Below the pieces are notes generated by a model. It was not told the DNA's origin, did not search any database, and worked only from the letters and a program-made list of their open reading frames with translations. Below are positions 22,828 through 33,573 of a DNA stretch of 64,000 nucleotides, piece after piece (position 1 is the stretch's first letter; each line of letters begins with the position of its first letter). The position numbers were made by a program, and so were the translations under genes. Origin of the DNA: Sesamum alatum (lineage: Eukaryota; Streptophyta; Magnoliopsida; Lamiales; Pedaliaceae); contig JACGWO010000003.1 in assembly GCA_034509735.1 (NCBI GenBank), forward strand, positions 62,001-126,000. Reading direction: 5' to 3'.

Positions 22828-24630
22828 AACATCATTTTATGCATTTTCTGCAGAAAAAACAACGCCACTTTTCAGCATTTAATGCAGAAAAACAGCAGCC
22901 ATTTCTAGCAGAAAAATAGTTATTTTTCTGTAGTAAATGCAGAAACACAGAGCTATTTCCTGCAGCTATTTTCCTGCTGGAAATAGGAGATAGCAGAGTT
23001 GTTTTCACACTTTACCACAATTATTAATGCACAATACTTATCATATGGTTACTTTGATCATGAAAATCTACAAAAAGTACTAGAAATATTCAGTAATTTG
23101 TTTGTAATACAATATTGCAGAGTGAATCAGTGAGCGACAAGAATGAGTGCAATACCTGATATCACATAATAGGATTAAAATAACTAGATAAATGTTACAA
23201 ACAGTATCCATTGATTATATCTCACATCATTTTATCTCTAAATGTTAATATGAGTGGACCAACCAAGATTACATAGAAAGCAAAAAACAAATATGGGAGC
23301 TAAGCTTCAGTCTGACAAAAAGAATGATAACTAAGGAAAGAAAACTTACCTAAAACTCAAGCGTACTCGGTGTTCCCACCCACAACAGAAAAAGTAGAAG
23401 AACACAAAGCAACTCAAGCTACTCAGCTGCAATGACTTATTTCGACATCTACTCACTAGAGAGAACGATATAATATGTCTATGATGCTTTAAATTAGTCA
23501 AAACTATGGGTCCAAAGATAAGATGCTTGACCTTCAAATCTAATTCACGATGTCACTGAAGAATGTTAATTCCTAAATTTTGAACACATCATAAATAAAT
23601 TCATTAAAAAACTACAAAACCAACATAATTATACAAATTAAGTGGTGAGGAAACAGAAATTCAAGACATCATTTTATGCATTTTTCTGCAGAAAAAATGC
23701 TATAAATGCATAAAACAACAGCCATTTCCAGCAGAAAAATAGTTGTTTTCCTGTAGTAAATGCAGGGGGGAAAAAAAAGGAGCTATTTTCCTGCTGGAAA
23801 CTGGAGATAACAGAGTTGTTTACACACTTCACCAAAAATATTAGTGCACAATACTTATCATATGGTCACTTTGATCATGAAAATCTACAAAAGGTACTAG
23901 AAATATTCAGTAATCTGTTTGTAATACAATATTGCAGAGTGAACATTGAGTGACAAGAATGAGTACATTGCCTGATATCACATATTAAGATTAAAATAAC
24001 TAGATAAATGTTACGAATATTGCGGCAGTATCCATTAATTATATCTCACATCATTTTATCTCTAAATGTTAATATGAGTAGACCAACCAAGATTACATAG
24101 ACTCCAAGAAAAACATGGGAGCTGAGCCTCTGTCCGATAACATGAATGATAACTAAGGAAAGAAAACTTACCTAAAACTCAAGTGTACTTGGTGTTCCCA
24201 CCCACAACAGAAAAAGTAGAAGCACATAACTAGTACAAACCAACTCAGCTGCAATGACTTACTTCGACATCTGGTTCACCAGAGAGAACAAGATAATATG
24301 TCTATCATGCTTTGAATTAGTCAAAACCCTGGGTCCAAAGCTAAGATACTTGACCTTCAAATCTAATTCATGATGTCACTGAAGAATGTTAATTCCTCGA
24401 TGTTGAAAATATCATAAATAGATTTAAATAAAAAAAACTACAAAACGAACATAATTATACAAACTAAGTGTTGAAAGCAACAGAAATTCAAGATATCACA
24501 ATCATAATTCTAAGAGAGTTGTTTTCACACTTGACCACAAATATTAATGCACAACACTTATCATATGGTCACTTTGATCATGAAAATCTACAAAAATTAC
24601 TCTAAATATTTAGTAATTTGTTTGTAAATG
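22828..24630. repeat. Tandem ~0.8-kb repeat, two copies plus a partial third
   Basis: Copy 1 (22829-23665) and copy 2 (23666-24500) both begin with CATCATTTTATGCATTT and share CTGCAGAAA-rich palindromic words. They also share a segment reading CTTTGATCATGAAAATCTAC and the same GTGTTCCCACCCACAACAG segment. A partial third copy starts near 24514. On the minus strand the last segment is followed by AGGTAAGTTTTC, a good splice donor, so each unit may carry a decayed exon of an unidentified gene. Confidence 0.8.
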
Positions 24631-24639
24631 CCCAAAAAT

Positions 24640-25612
24640 AAATTGGCTACAAGCTGAATTGCGAGCACTCCACAGAGGTCTTACTTCTCTGCATTGAGAA
24701 AGGATTTCAAAGAATTTGGATTGAAATTGATGTTGAATACATCATTCAACTCATCTCATCTCCTCCAAAGGGAGCATGGATGTACCAAAATATTCTTCAG
24801 AAAATTAGAGGTTGTCTAAACCAACTGGAATTCAGGATATCACATATATTTAGGGAAGGCAACCAAGGTAGATCATCTTGCAAACCAAGCATGTTTGTCA
24901 GAATCATTGATCATACTCACAGGGACCAACTAAGGGGTAAGCTTAAAGGTATTGTTTGTCTTGATGCCTCATGTCTCCCATATATTCGCATCAAACCTGG
25001 GTAGTACCTCTAGTTTCATTCTCTTGCAAGACTTGAAACTAGCAGGTACTATCTAGGTCTCTTGTTCATGCTTTCTTTATTCCCTGCTTTCTATGTGCAT
25101 ATATTTCCACTCTTTTTGTCGTACTGCTCGTAAGATGCATCCTCTATAATTCTACCCTCTAAGGGGTTTTTTGTTTGCCTTTTGTCACAACATTGACCAT
25201 CGCTTTTGGCATGTTGTTTTGTCTATCTTCTGTACATTTGCACAACATATGTTTTGTTGCTTTGCGTTGGCCTATTTGTTGATATTTATTGTTTGGAGGT
25301 CTACTTGTTTTGCTGGTCGAAAAGTTCTTTTGACAAGTAGGATTGTCACACCTAAACAGTCTTTTTATAAGGGAAGTACTCCTTATTTACCCTTTCACGT
25401 TCATGATCTGTAAGGGAGTTGTACTCCCCTGTTTTTACTTTCACAACCCATGCAAGGAAGGAGTCTTCCTTATTTATGCTTTCCTAGGAACATTAGGGAG
25501 TTAGTACTCCCGTTGTAAATTTTCATTTGACTTAATATAGAGGGATGGGGAACCCGAAAAGCTCCCTGCCACCTTCGGGTGGTTTTCTTTAAAAACAAAA
25601 AAGTGCTCCAAG
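24640..25612 (+). mobile_element. 3' fragment of a LINE with RNase H domain
   Basis: Codons from ~24655 match the RVT_3/RNase H domain of plant LINEs: AELRALHRGL, IWIEIDVEYIIQLI and FRISHIFREGNQ, followed one frame over by VDHLANQACLSE. The frameshift falls at about 24868. A UTR follows, and the element ends with the typical plant LINE tail CCACCTTCGGGTGG then a T/A-rich run near 25575-25612. The 5' part is absent, as is usual for LINEs truncated during insertion. It is a different lineage from the 10.2-kb LINE, which ends in zf-RVT. Confidence 0.7.
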
Positions 25613-26984
25613 TGCTGCAATCCCTTGCGCACCAAGTACCGCAGCAGGTGTCAATTGCTGCAACAGGTGCTCCAAGTGCTGCAACAAGTGCTTTCATTAC
25701 TACATGTCCTTCAAGTATTGTTTCCACACAAGAGTCTTACTATGAACTATTTCCATCTTGCAGCCGACAGTAGCAGCATTCACATGCCTTCTTAGTTTTT
25801 GATTGGATTGTATTGTGAATGGATGGCCTTATTTTGAATATTTTTGTTGGATTGGATTGTGAAATTATGCACATGTTCACTATTTGGAAACACTGTCTAT
25901 GAATGAAAGGGCAGTTTTTTTTGTTATTATTTCCCTCCCAATTCCACTTTTGGTTGCTTATTTCTACACATTCAGTTTTGTGTACTTGTATACAAAAAGC
26001 AGTTATTGTTTCTCAATTTAGGCAATATATTTGGGGTTTTTGATTAATAAGCAATTGTCTAAAAATTTAGGGAATAATAAAGCAAATTCAGTTTGTGAAC
26101 ATGTATACAAAAAACAGTTGTTGTTTTCTCAATTTAGGGCAATGCATTTGGGGTTTGGTTAATAAGCAATTGGTTCAGGCGAAAATGGGGTAAAATTACT
26201 TAAATGGACATTAAAAAACTGATCCTAAGGCGCGTGGAATCAAACATTTATTTCAAATAATGTTTATTTAATATTTATATATTATTATGATTATTTTTTA
26301 TATTGTTTAATTCAAAAGAAGAACTTTCTTCACAATCTTATTAATAAAAAAAATTGGTAAGAATTTTATATTTATTTGTACTTTCATATAATAAACTTAT
26401 AATCATGTATAAGTTTTATTTTGTCACATTGTAATTAATATCTCATATAAATACAAGAAAATAGATATTTCAATCTATTATAAATGACGATACAAACAGC
26501 GGCGGGTGACCGTCGCTAATCTCGCCGTCAATAAATTCACAATTGAATGTAACATTACACAAGCAGACATAGCTACATAAATACATGGATTCTTATCATT
26601 TTTTTTATCACCGTAAACAAGTATATAAATTTTATACACGTGCTATTAGGGCTACTTTCCATGAAGGATTATTTTTCTTTTGGACCTTATATTTACCTTA
26701 AGTATGCTATATAGAAAACAACAAGTATGGAAAAATGGGGAAGAGACAAGAGATTTAAGAGTTAAGGGTGATAATGGGGTTGAGGGCTTTATATATATAG
26801 AAATTAAGTGAAGATGTGCTGTGAAAATTCTTGTTGACCCAACCATGGAATCAACTTTAGATTTTCTTGAGAAATAAAATAATTTTAATTTCTATATTTC
26901 TTAATTATGGAAGATATCTATTCAATTAAGTCTATGATCAATTGTACATAATATAAGCTTAATATATTATTAATATAAAATTTG
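25613..26984. other. AT-rich intergenic DNA with small repeats
   Basis: No gene is supported. 25613-25700 holds a degenerate repeat of GTGCTCCAAGTGCTGCAA. A ~85-bp segment is directly duplicated at 25976-26058 and 26090-26173 (shared word CAATTTAGG and TTAATAAGCAATTG). A GC-rich patch GCGGCGGGTGACCGTCGC at ~26500 may be a transposon-end remnant. Confidence 0.6.
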
Positions 26985-28200
26985 TATATAAATTATCACT
27001 ACTGAAGTCGTTGAAAATAATATTTATGTTATTTTAGTTTTTGTGAATTTATTGTGAGAGTTACTGGTAAAACTTATAAGTTCTCAACTACTATTTTCAT
27101 AGTCGAACAAATAATTTCTCCATCTATCCTCAATAATGAGTATAATTTAGTACTGGTAATATATATATATATACACGTTCTTCAATACTTGAAAAATCTA
27201 TCTATGATTTGCCTTTTTTCCTTTTGTTTTTTAATTTTTAAAGAATGAAAATTTAAATTGGTGGGGAATTTTAATATGTTGGCGGATGTGATTTGCTTTT
27301 CCTGAATACGGAGTTCTTTCTTTATGATCGCAGAATTGATTTATTGTGTTCTTAAATTTTCTTTGTTTCTCTTCCAATTTTGTCCTATTACCATATATAT
27401 GGATAGTAGTTCACTTGATTATTTCTAGTCGTCGTGGCACGCCGTTCCTGCGTGCATATAATAAATAGTATTTCACGCTTTAAAATACATTATAAATAAG
27501 AGTAAAATATATAAACTAACACATCATATTAACAAAAAAAGAAGGAAAGAAAGAAAAAAGTAATTTATTAATTAATATAAAATATGGAAATTGAATAAAG
27601 TAGTTATCATATCAATTGAGGGTTAGTTTTGGCATTACAAAAAAGTGGTGCGGTGGTGTTATTGAACGCCATTTGTGAGTAGAAATGGAGTTTCTTTTAT
27701 ATAATAGTATAAAAATATCGATTATTATTAACTCTATAATTCCATTCTGGTATTATTTTTGCCTATTGCGTTGCGCGACCATGTTCATGAGAGAATTATA
27801 CTATATAATTGATTAGAAGAGAATTAATTTTAACAATAAATTAATTATGAGACATGGATTCTTAATTTCATAATTAATTATACAATTTTCATATAGTAGT
27901 TATTACAAAATTAATCTCATTTATTAAAGTTAATGAAGGAATTAAAAAAAATTACTTAGTGCGCATAATGAGAAATTAGATGAAAAATAATTGGAGTGGT
28001 ATTAAAAGCTTAAAAATATAACTTTTATCAAAGTGTGGTTTTGATAATTCAATCTCAAAAGCAATTATTGAAAAATGAGCAAACGGCAAAAGGAGTGGCA
28101 TTTGCACTAGAAACAAGATTGGTCTATTTAATCACAGGGCTAAACGGACACTTAAAGCATAAATTTTCAGTTAATTGGTAATCAAAGTTGCAATATTTCT
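26985..28200 (+). repeat. Duplicated AT-rich block, copy A
   Basis: Matches 28367-31180 in the same orientation once two insertions in copy B are set aside. Shared landmarks include TATCACTACYGAAGTCGTTG at the start, ATAATTTCTCCAYCTATCC, and GAGTGGCRTTTGCACTAG near the end. It contains a Helitron at 27425-27713. No coding region is seen. Confidence 0.85.
27425..27713 (-). mobile_element. Non-autonomous Helitron, copy A
   Basis: The minus strand starts TATACTATTATATAAAAG (5' end, first bases decayed) and ends with the hairpin GCACGC...GCGTGC followed by CTAG, the standard Helitron 3' signature. The copy is 289 bp, far too short for a RepHel protein. The same element occupies the equivalent place in copy B (30083-30656). 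Confidence 0.7.
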
Positions 28201-28805
28201 CAACACCTACATGATAATAAACCCAAACTTAGGAGCAAAAAAAATAAAAGAAAATATAAATAAAATACTCATCCCCGTATTCCTCCCATTTTGACTAAAA
28301 AAATAATAATCAAAGTTTGTTTTCTTTTTGTTTTTTTTTAGAGAAACACATTTTGGTGGATGAGTATAAATTATCACTACCGAAGTCGTTGAAAATGGTA
28401 TTTATGATATTTTAATTTTTGTGAATTTATTGTGAGAATTGATAGTAAAACAAATAAGTTCTAAACTACTATTTTCATAGTTGAACAAATAATTTCTCCA
28501 CCTATCCTCAAATAATGAGTATAATATAGTGCTGGTAAAAAAAATATACATATATATATATATACGTTCTTCAATACTTGAAAAACCTGTCTATGATTTG
28601 CCTTTTCCCTTCTTTTCTTTTTTAATTTTTAAAGAATGAAAATTTAAATTGATGGCGATTTTAATATATTGGCGGATGTGATTTGCTTTTCCTGAATACG
28701 GAGTTCTTTCCTTGTGATCGCAGAATTGATTATTTGTGTTGTTAAATTTTCTTTGTTTCTCTTCCAAGATTGTCCCATTACCATATATATGGATAGTAGT
28801 TTACT

Positions 28806-28814
28806 TTATTATTA
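28806..28814. repeat. MULE target-site duplication, left
   Basis: TTATTATTA, repeated at 30074-30082. Nine bases is the usual MULE duplication length. The sequence is simple, so part of the match could be chance. Confidence 0.65.
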
Positions 28815-30073
28815 GGCTTAATTGCATAAAACCTCTCTGTGTTTTAAAAACTCAACTAAAATCCCTTCGTGTTTTTTAAAAATAGGCTAAAACCCCCCCT
28901 TTTTTTTATTAAATATAGCTCAATTGGCCCACAAAATTGACTTAACGGTGTTAACTTTTTAGTTATATAACCATTATGCCCTTTTTGTTATATATTATTC
29001 CTTATTTACTAACCATTTGATCTTCTAAATAACCGTTGATCTTATCAATTAATCCCACTTGTGAGATCTTAGAAAAATGAAGGGTCGGAATTTAACAAAT
29101 TATTTAATTTATATTATATACAAAAAATTATAATTATAAAAAATAAATTATTATTTTATATATATAAAGTTTTAAAAAAGACCCTACCCCCAACCTTCCC
29201 CCCCCTCTCCCCACCCCCGACCGCCCTCCCCACCCCCCGCCACTCCCACCCCCGCAAACAAATCTTGCGACGACGACACCTACTAGGTAAAAGAAAAAAG
29301 GGCGACGGCGTCAGACAAATCTGGCGACGTCGCCGGCACCCAGATTAAATCTGGTGATGGCGACGTCAGAGGGTGATGGTGACGGCAAACGGCTCCCCGT
29401 CGCCCTCCTATGCGTGGAAGAAAGACGCCCTCTTGTGCGGTAGCTGTCGCCCCAGTTTAAAAAAAAAAAAAATTATTTTTAATTAACTTTAATTAAAAGT
29501 AATTTAAATAATTAGAATAATGATTAAATTTACTTAAATGTGGTCTACTATATATATTTGGTATAATAAATAAAAAGTATTTAAAATTAAATAATAATTT
29601 AAATTCATTTATAAATTGAATTATTATAATTGTTTAATATTTATATTCATGTAGATATTTAAAATTCAAAAATCAAAATTCAGTATATTAATCTTGGTAA
29701 TGTATTTTTTTCTATTTTTTCGTATTTTAATATTTAATATAAATATATTAAAAACAAAATTATTTATATTTTTAGGATATATGAAAATGCAAAAAAAAAT
29801 CCTTCAAAAATAGCCTATTTGGACCATGGTAATTTTATATACAATACAGGGGTATTCTAGTTAATTACGGACAAAAAAAAAGTCAAAACATGCAAAAAAT
29901 TAAGCCCAAGCGCACTTCTGGCGCGTGCACCCCATCTTCCATTAGTTTCTAATGTAAGGGGGTTTTTGTGCTGAATTTACTAAAATAGAGGGGGGTGTTT
30001 AGCCTATTTTCAATACACAGGGGAGTTTTTAACTATTTAGCAAAAACACAGGGGGTAAATTAAAATTTTAGCC
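28815..30073. mobile_element. MULE-like non-autonomous element
   Basis: A 1259-bp insertion relative to copy A. Its ends are imperfect inverted repeats of ~100 bp: left GGCTTAATTGCATAAAACC, and right (reverse complement) GGCTAAAATTTTAATTTACC. Both continue with CTGTGTTTT and AATAGGCTAAA words. Nine-base target duplications flank it. The interior has no transposase; it holds a C-rich run near 29185-29250 and a GC-rich CGACGTCGCC region at 29260-29450. An internal CGGC-rich segment could be captured host DNA. Confidence 0.7.
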
Positions 30074-30082
30074 TTATTATTA
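30074..30082. repeat. MULE target-site duplication, right
   Basis: TTATTATTA, directly before the CTAG end of the copy-B Helitron. Confidence 0.65.
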
Positions 30083-30656
30083 CTAGTCGTCATGGCACGT
30101 CATTCCTGCGTGCATATAATAAATAATTTGTCACACTTTAAATATATTATAAATAAGAGTAAAATATATAAACTAACACATCTATACTAATATAAAAAGA
30201 AAGCCCCTTCCACACTCACAAACAACGATTAATGACACCGCTGCACCATTTCTTTGTGAAGTCAAAAGTTCCCTTCAACCGATAATAGAACGAACTTATT
30301 TAACTTCTACATTTTACATTAATTGACAAATTAGTTCCTTTTCTTTCTTTCTTTTATTGTTTTTTAATGTGATGTGTTGGTTTATATTTTGCTCTTATTA
30401 ATACATTTTAAAGCGTGAAAAAATATTTAATTATATGCACGCAGGGACGGCGTGCCACAATGGCTAGTCACATAAAAAAAGAAAGAAGAAATGAAAAAAA
30501 ACTAATTTATCAATTAATATAAAATATGAAAATTTAAATAAAGTAGTTATCATATCAATTGAGGGTTAGTTTTGACATTACAAAAAACGGGTGTGGCGAT
30601 GTCATTAACCGCCATTTGTGAGTAGAAAATGAGTTTATTTTATATAATAGTATAGA
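30083..30656 (-). mobile_element. Non-autonomous Helitron, copy B, interrupted
   Basis: Equivalent of the 27425-27713 Helitron. It has the better preserved 5' end (TCTATACTATTATATAAA on the minus strand, from 30656) and the hairpin plus CTAG at 30086-30083. A second Helitron is nested at 30181-30467. Confidence 0.75.
30181..30467 (+). mobile_element. Nested Helitron inserted between A and T
   Basis: The 287-bp element starts TCTATACTAATATAAAAAG and ends with the hairpin GCACGC-AGGGACG-GCGTGC, then GGCTAG. The flanking bases are A (30180) and T (30468). Copy A, which lacks the element, has an uninterrupted ACACATCA at this place. This gives a direct empty-site proof of insertion into an AT dinucleotide with no duplication. 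No protein is encoded; it was moved in trans. Confidence 0.85.
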
Positions 30657-31186
30657 AGTATAGATTATTATTAACTCTATAATTCCATTCTGGTATTATT
30701 TTTGCCTATTGCGTTGCGCGATCATGTTTATGAGAGAATTATACTATATAATTGATTAGGAAAGAATTAATTTCAAAAATAATTAATTATGAGACATGGA
30801 TTGTTAATTTCATAATTAATTATACAATTTGCATATGATAGTTAAATTACAAAATTAATCTCATTTATAAAGTTAATGAAGGAATTAAAAGAAATTACTT
30901 AGTGCGCATAATGAGAAATTAGATGATAAATAATTGAATTGGTATTAAAAGCTAAAAAATATAACTTTTATCAAAGTGTGGTTTTGATATATTTCAATCT
31001 CAAAAGCAATTATTGAAAAATAAGCAAACGACAAAAGGAGTGGCGTTTGCACTAGAAACAAGATTTAGTCTATTTAATCACAAGGCTAAATGGACAATTA
31101 AAGTATAAATTTTCAATTAATTGGTAATCAAAGTTACAATATTTCTCAACACCTAGATGATAATAAATCCAAACTTAGGAAAAAAA

Positions 31187-32560
31187 AACAATGATTAGTT
31201 ATTTCATCTCTTTAATTTAAATTAATGATGATTTGTTGTTATGACCGCATGATAACATTTTTATTTAATTTTTAATAATATTAGAGTTAACATTTCTATT
31301 TATTACATGTGATCTTATAAAGATTGTGCCCTTCCCCGAGCGTTTCTTATTTTAAGTAAATACAAAGTTAAATATAAATGAAAGTCTCTAATTGACATTC
31401 TTCATATATTAAGCACATATTAATATGATGTAGAAATATATGATAATAGATATTTACATTAATTTTTTGTACCGAGACATGTATATATATAATTATATGA
31501 AATAGCATATTCTTTAAGTGAACATTTCCTTAAATGTTGTTTGGATGGGTAATTTACATTTTCTTACATTTTTCAGTAATTCTCATGTGATCTTAAAAAG
31601 TTTGTGCCCTTCCCATGTGGGTTATAGGAATTTAAAATTATTTTATAATTATATTTATAAAGATTAAGCAAAAAGTTTTCAAAATAAGCTTTGTGTGTAT
31701 TTCATGCTTTGAAATATTATATACACCAAAATAATAGTATTGTTACCTTAATTTATAAGTGTATTACTTTTATGTGTCATATTTATTTGTTTATATCCTA
31801 TCTGCATACATATTTCATATTAATACATAAATATTTTAAAAGTATTATAGATTGGAAATGGGTATTTATAGTTATATATTCTAAGTAATTTGTAATTAGT
31901 CATAATGTTATATATTCTAAATGTGTATAAATAAGTAATTCTAAAATAAAGAATACAATATGCCATAATATTAATTTTACTTAAGAATAAATTTTATGTG
32001 CTTGTGCTTTTTGTATTAACAGTAAAAGATAATTTAAAAGTATACATAATAATATTCAAATGAAATACATAAAAATAATGTGTTTTTTAAATGTAATTTG
32101 ACATTTCATGTATTCAAATAAAATATTTAAAAAATTATTACTTTTTAAAATTAAAGTAACTATGCTTGTACATAATATTTATTTGAAAACAGTGTCAATT
32201 CTTCATATATTAGGCATATATTTACATTCAAATAAAATATATAAAACTAATGCTTGTTTTAATTAAAGTAACTATGCTTGAGTTGATATTTTGTACACAT
32301 ACAATTTATATGAATAGACATGCTTTTAAGTCAAAAATGAAAACTTTAAAGTATAACATATGCCCATAATGTTTCTTTTTCCAAAAAAAAAAAACTAGTA
32401 CATCACGTACATAATTGTTTATATGAGAAAATTGTTTTTAAATATTTCGTGTACATATTTATATTAATTTGTGTGGAGACATGTATAAATATATCATCAT
32501 AATAACACCACACAATCATTCAACCAACATCCGTATAGCACAATCACACATTAACCCATA
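31187..32560. repeat. AT-rich repeat region, left flank of the pararetrovirus
   Basis: No gene is supported. Much of 31187-31975 recurs as reverse complement at about 51985-52920 (for example GGAAATGGGTATTTATAG and TGCATACATATTTCATATT-like words), and part recurs directly at 50500-50800. The two flanks of the viral locus are therefore related and partly inverted. Confidence 0.7.
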
Positions 32561-32691
32561 GTAGCCATGATCAAGTATATGAACAATTCGTATTTTGTAT
32601 CCATATAAATATATCTATATATAGCCATAAGGAGCCATGGCGACATGCCATGGAGGGATCGGGAATATACAATACAAAACCTCGCCGTAAA

Positions 32692-32815
32692 ATCCGACCA
32701 TGTAGGCGGAATATAAATCCGGCCATGTAGGCGGAAGACGAGAGATACCAAAAATATACAAAAATCGCCAAAAATCCGACCATGTAGGCGGAATGTAAAT
32801 CCGACCATGTAGGCG
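32692..32815. repeat. Four copies of a 16-bp palindromic motif, copy 1 leader
   Basis: CCGACCATGTAGGCGG (one copy with GG for GA, the last with a GCGA end) occurs four times, as two closely spaced pairs. Each unit can form a short CCG.CC/GG.GG stem. The repeat makes spurious repetitive ORFs on the minus strand. Confidence 0.85.
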
Positions 32816-33104
32816 AAAGGCGATCAAAATAAAGGAGTATCTTAAATTGTGATCTATATAAAGAGAATTTAAATGAATAGGAATAGAGTAAATTTGGGAA
32901 CCTTTTACGCTCCGTTAAATTAATAAGTACGAATTCAGTCTTAAAACACCACCAAAAGGCCCACACAACGCCATATTTGGCAAAACCGGGCAGCAGTGGT
33001 AAAACAGACTTCCTTCATCCTCATAATTTAAGGGAACGACCCAAAGGGTCTCCTTTCCATATTCATTTATTTTTCCCCGTATATTTATCATAAATTTAAA
33101 ATAC

Positions 33105-33131
<27 letters not shown>
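33105..33131. repeat. Poly(T)/poly(A) run in leader, copy 1
   Basis: 27 T on the plus strand; the matching run in copy 2 (40670-40699) is 30. Confidence 0.9.
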
Positions 33132-33135
<4 letters not shown>

Positions 33136-33370
33136 CCTTGCCATCTTCGTTGTCATGGATAATTCAACAGTATGAACTTAGCCTTCCATTAGGCTAAAAG
33201 CAAAATTAAAATGAATACAAATACAATAAATAAATACAATAATTTAAAGTAAAAACTTACAGAAGTGTAAACTCGTACACAAAGCTGAAATCTTATTTAG
33301 TGAGGGAGAAAGAAGGTGATATACATGTACAAGGTGTTTTTCCGTCTGCCTCTAATGATCTAAGAGGGGG

Positions 33371-33379
33371 TATTTATAG
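33371..33379 (-). promoter_or_regulatory. TATA box, pararetrovirus copy 1
   Basis: CTATAAATA on the minus strand, ~200 bp beyond the last ORF and ~110 bp downstream of the paired CACGTG boxes. Confidence 0.75.
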
Positions 33380-33573
33380 GGAGGCCGGATCTGAAAGTAT
33401 TATTTCAAATCCGTCTGTGATTGACAGGTGTCTTATGCATTAAGACACATGGCTGGAGTCATCTCCAGACGTATTACATGAATGACACGTGTTGCTGTAT
33501 GTGTGACACGTGTTGCTTTGACTCGGTCAAAAATTTTCGACTTTGTTTTCTTCCGGCATTATGCTGTCTGCTT

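Larger units (their letters stand above)
28367..31180 (+). repeat. Duplicated AT-rich block, copy B, with two later insertions
   Basis: Second copy of the 26985-28200 block. It is longer because a MULE-like element (28815-30073) and a Helitron (30181-30467) inserted after the duplication. Copy A supplies the empty site for both. Confidence 0.85.
32625..33573 (-). promoter_or_regulatory. Pararetrovirus promoter and leader, copy 1
   Basis: Downstream of the last ORF (sense direction), two CACGTG boxes (33507-33512 and 33486-33491) and a TGACCGAGTCA-type element precede the TATA box at 33371-33379. Beyond it lie ~700 bp without a long ORF: a run of 27 A on the sense strand (33131-33105), then four copies of a 16-bp imperfect palindrome at 32692-32815. 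The layout fits a caulimovirid 35S-like promoter and a long structured leader. How far left of 32625 the viral sequence goes is not clear. Confidence 0.7.

Noticed and set aside
25579..25773. 64-codon ORF rich in alanine, glutamine and serine
   Set aside because: It follows a degenerate ~18-bp repeat after a LINE tail. There is no recognisable domain, and it is probably a chance frame.
26495..26530. GC-rich GCGGCGGGTGACC patch as a transposon end
   Set aside because: No partner inverted repeat or target duplication could be found nearby.
32551..32966. Repetitive minus-strand ORFs over the viral leader (also 40186-40532)
   Set aside because: They come from the four 16-bp leader repeats in different frames. 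There is no known domain, and the frames run through presumed untranslated leader.
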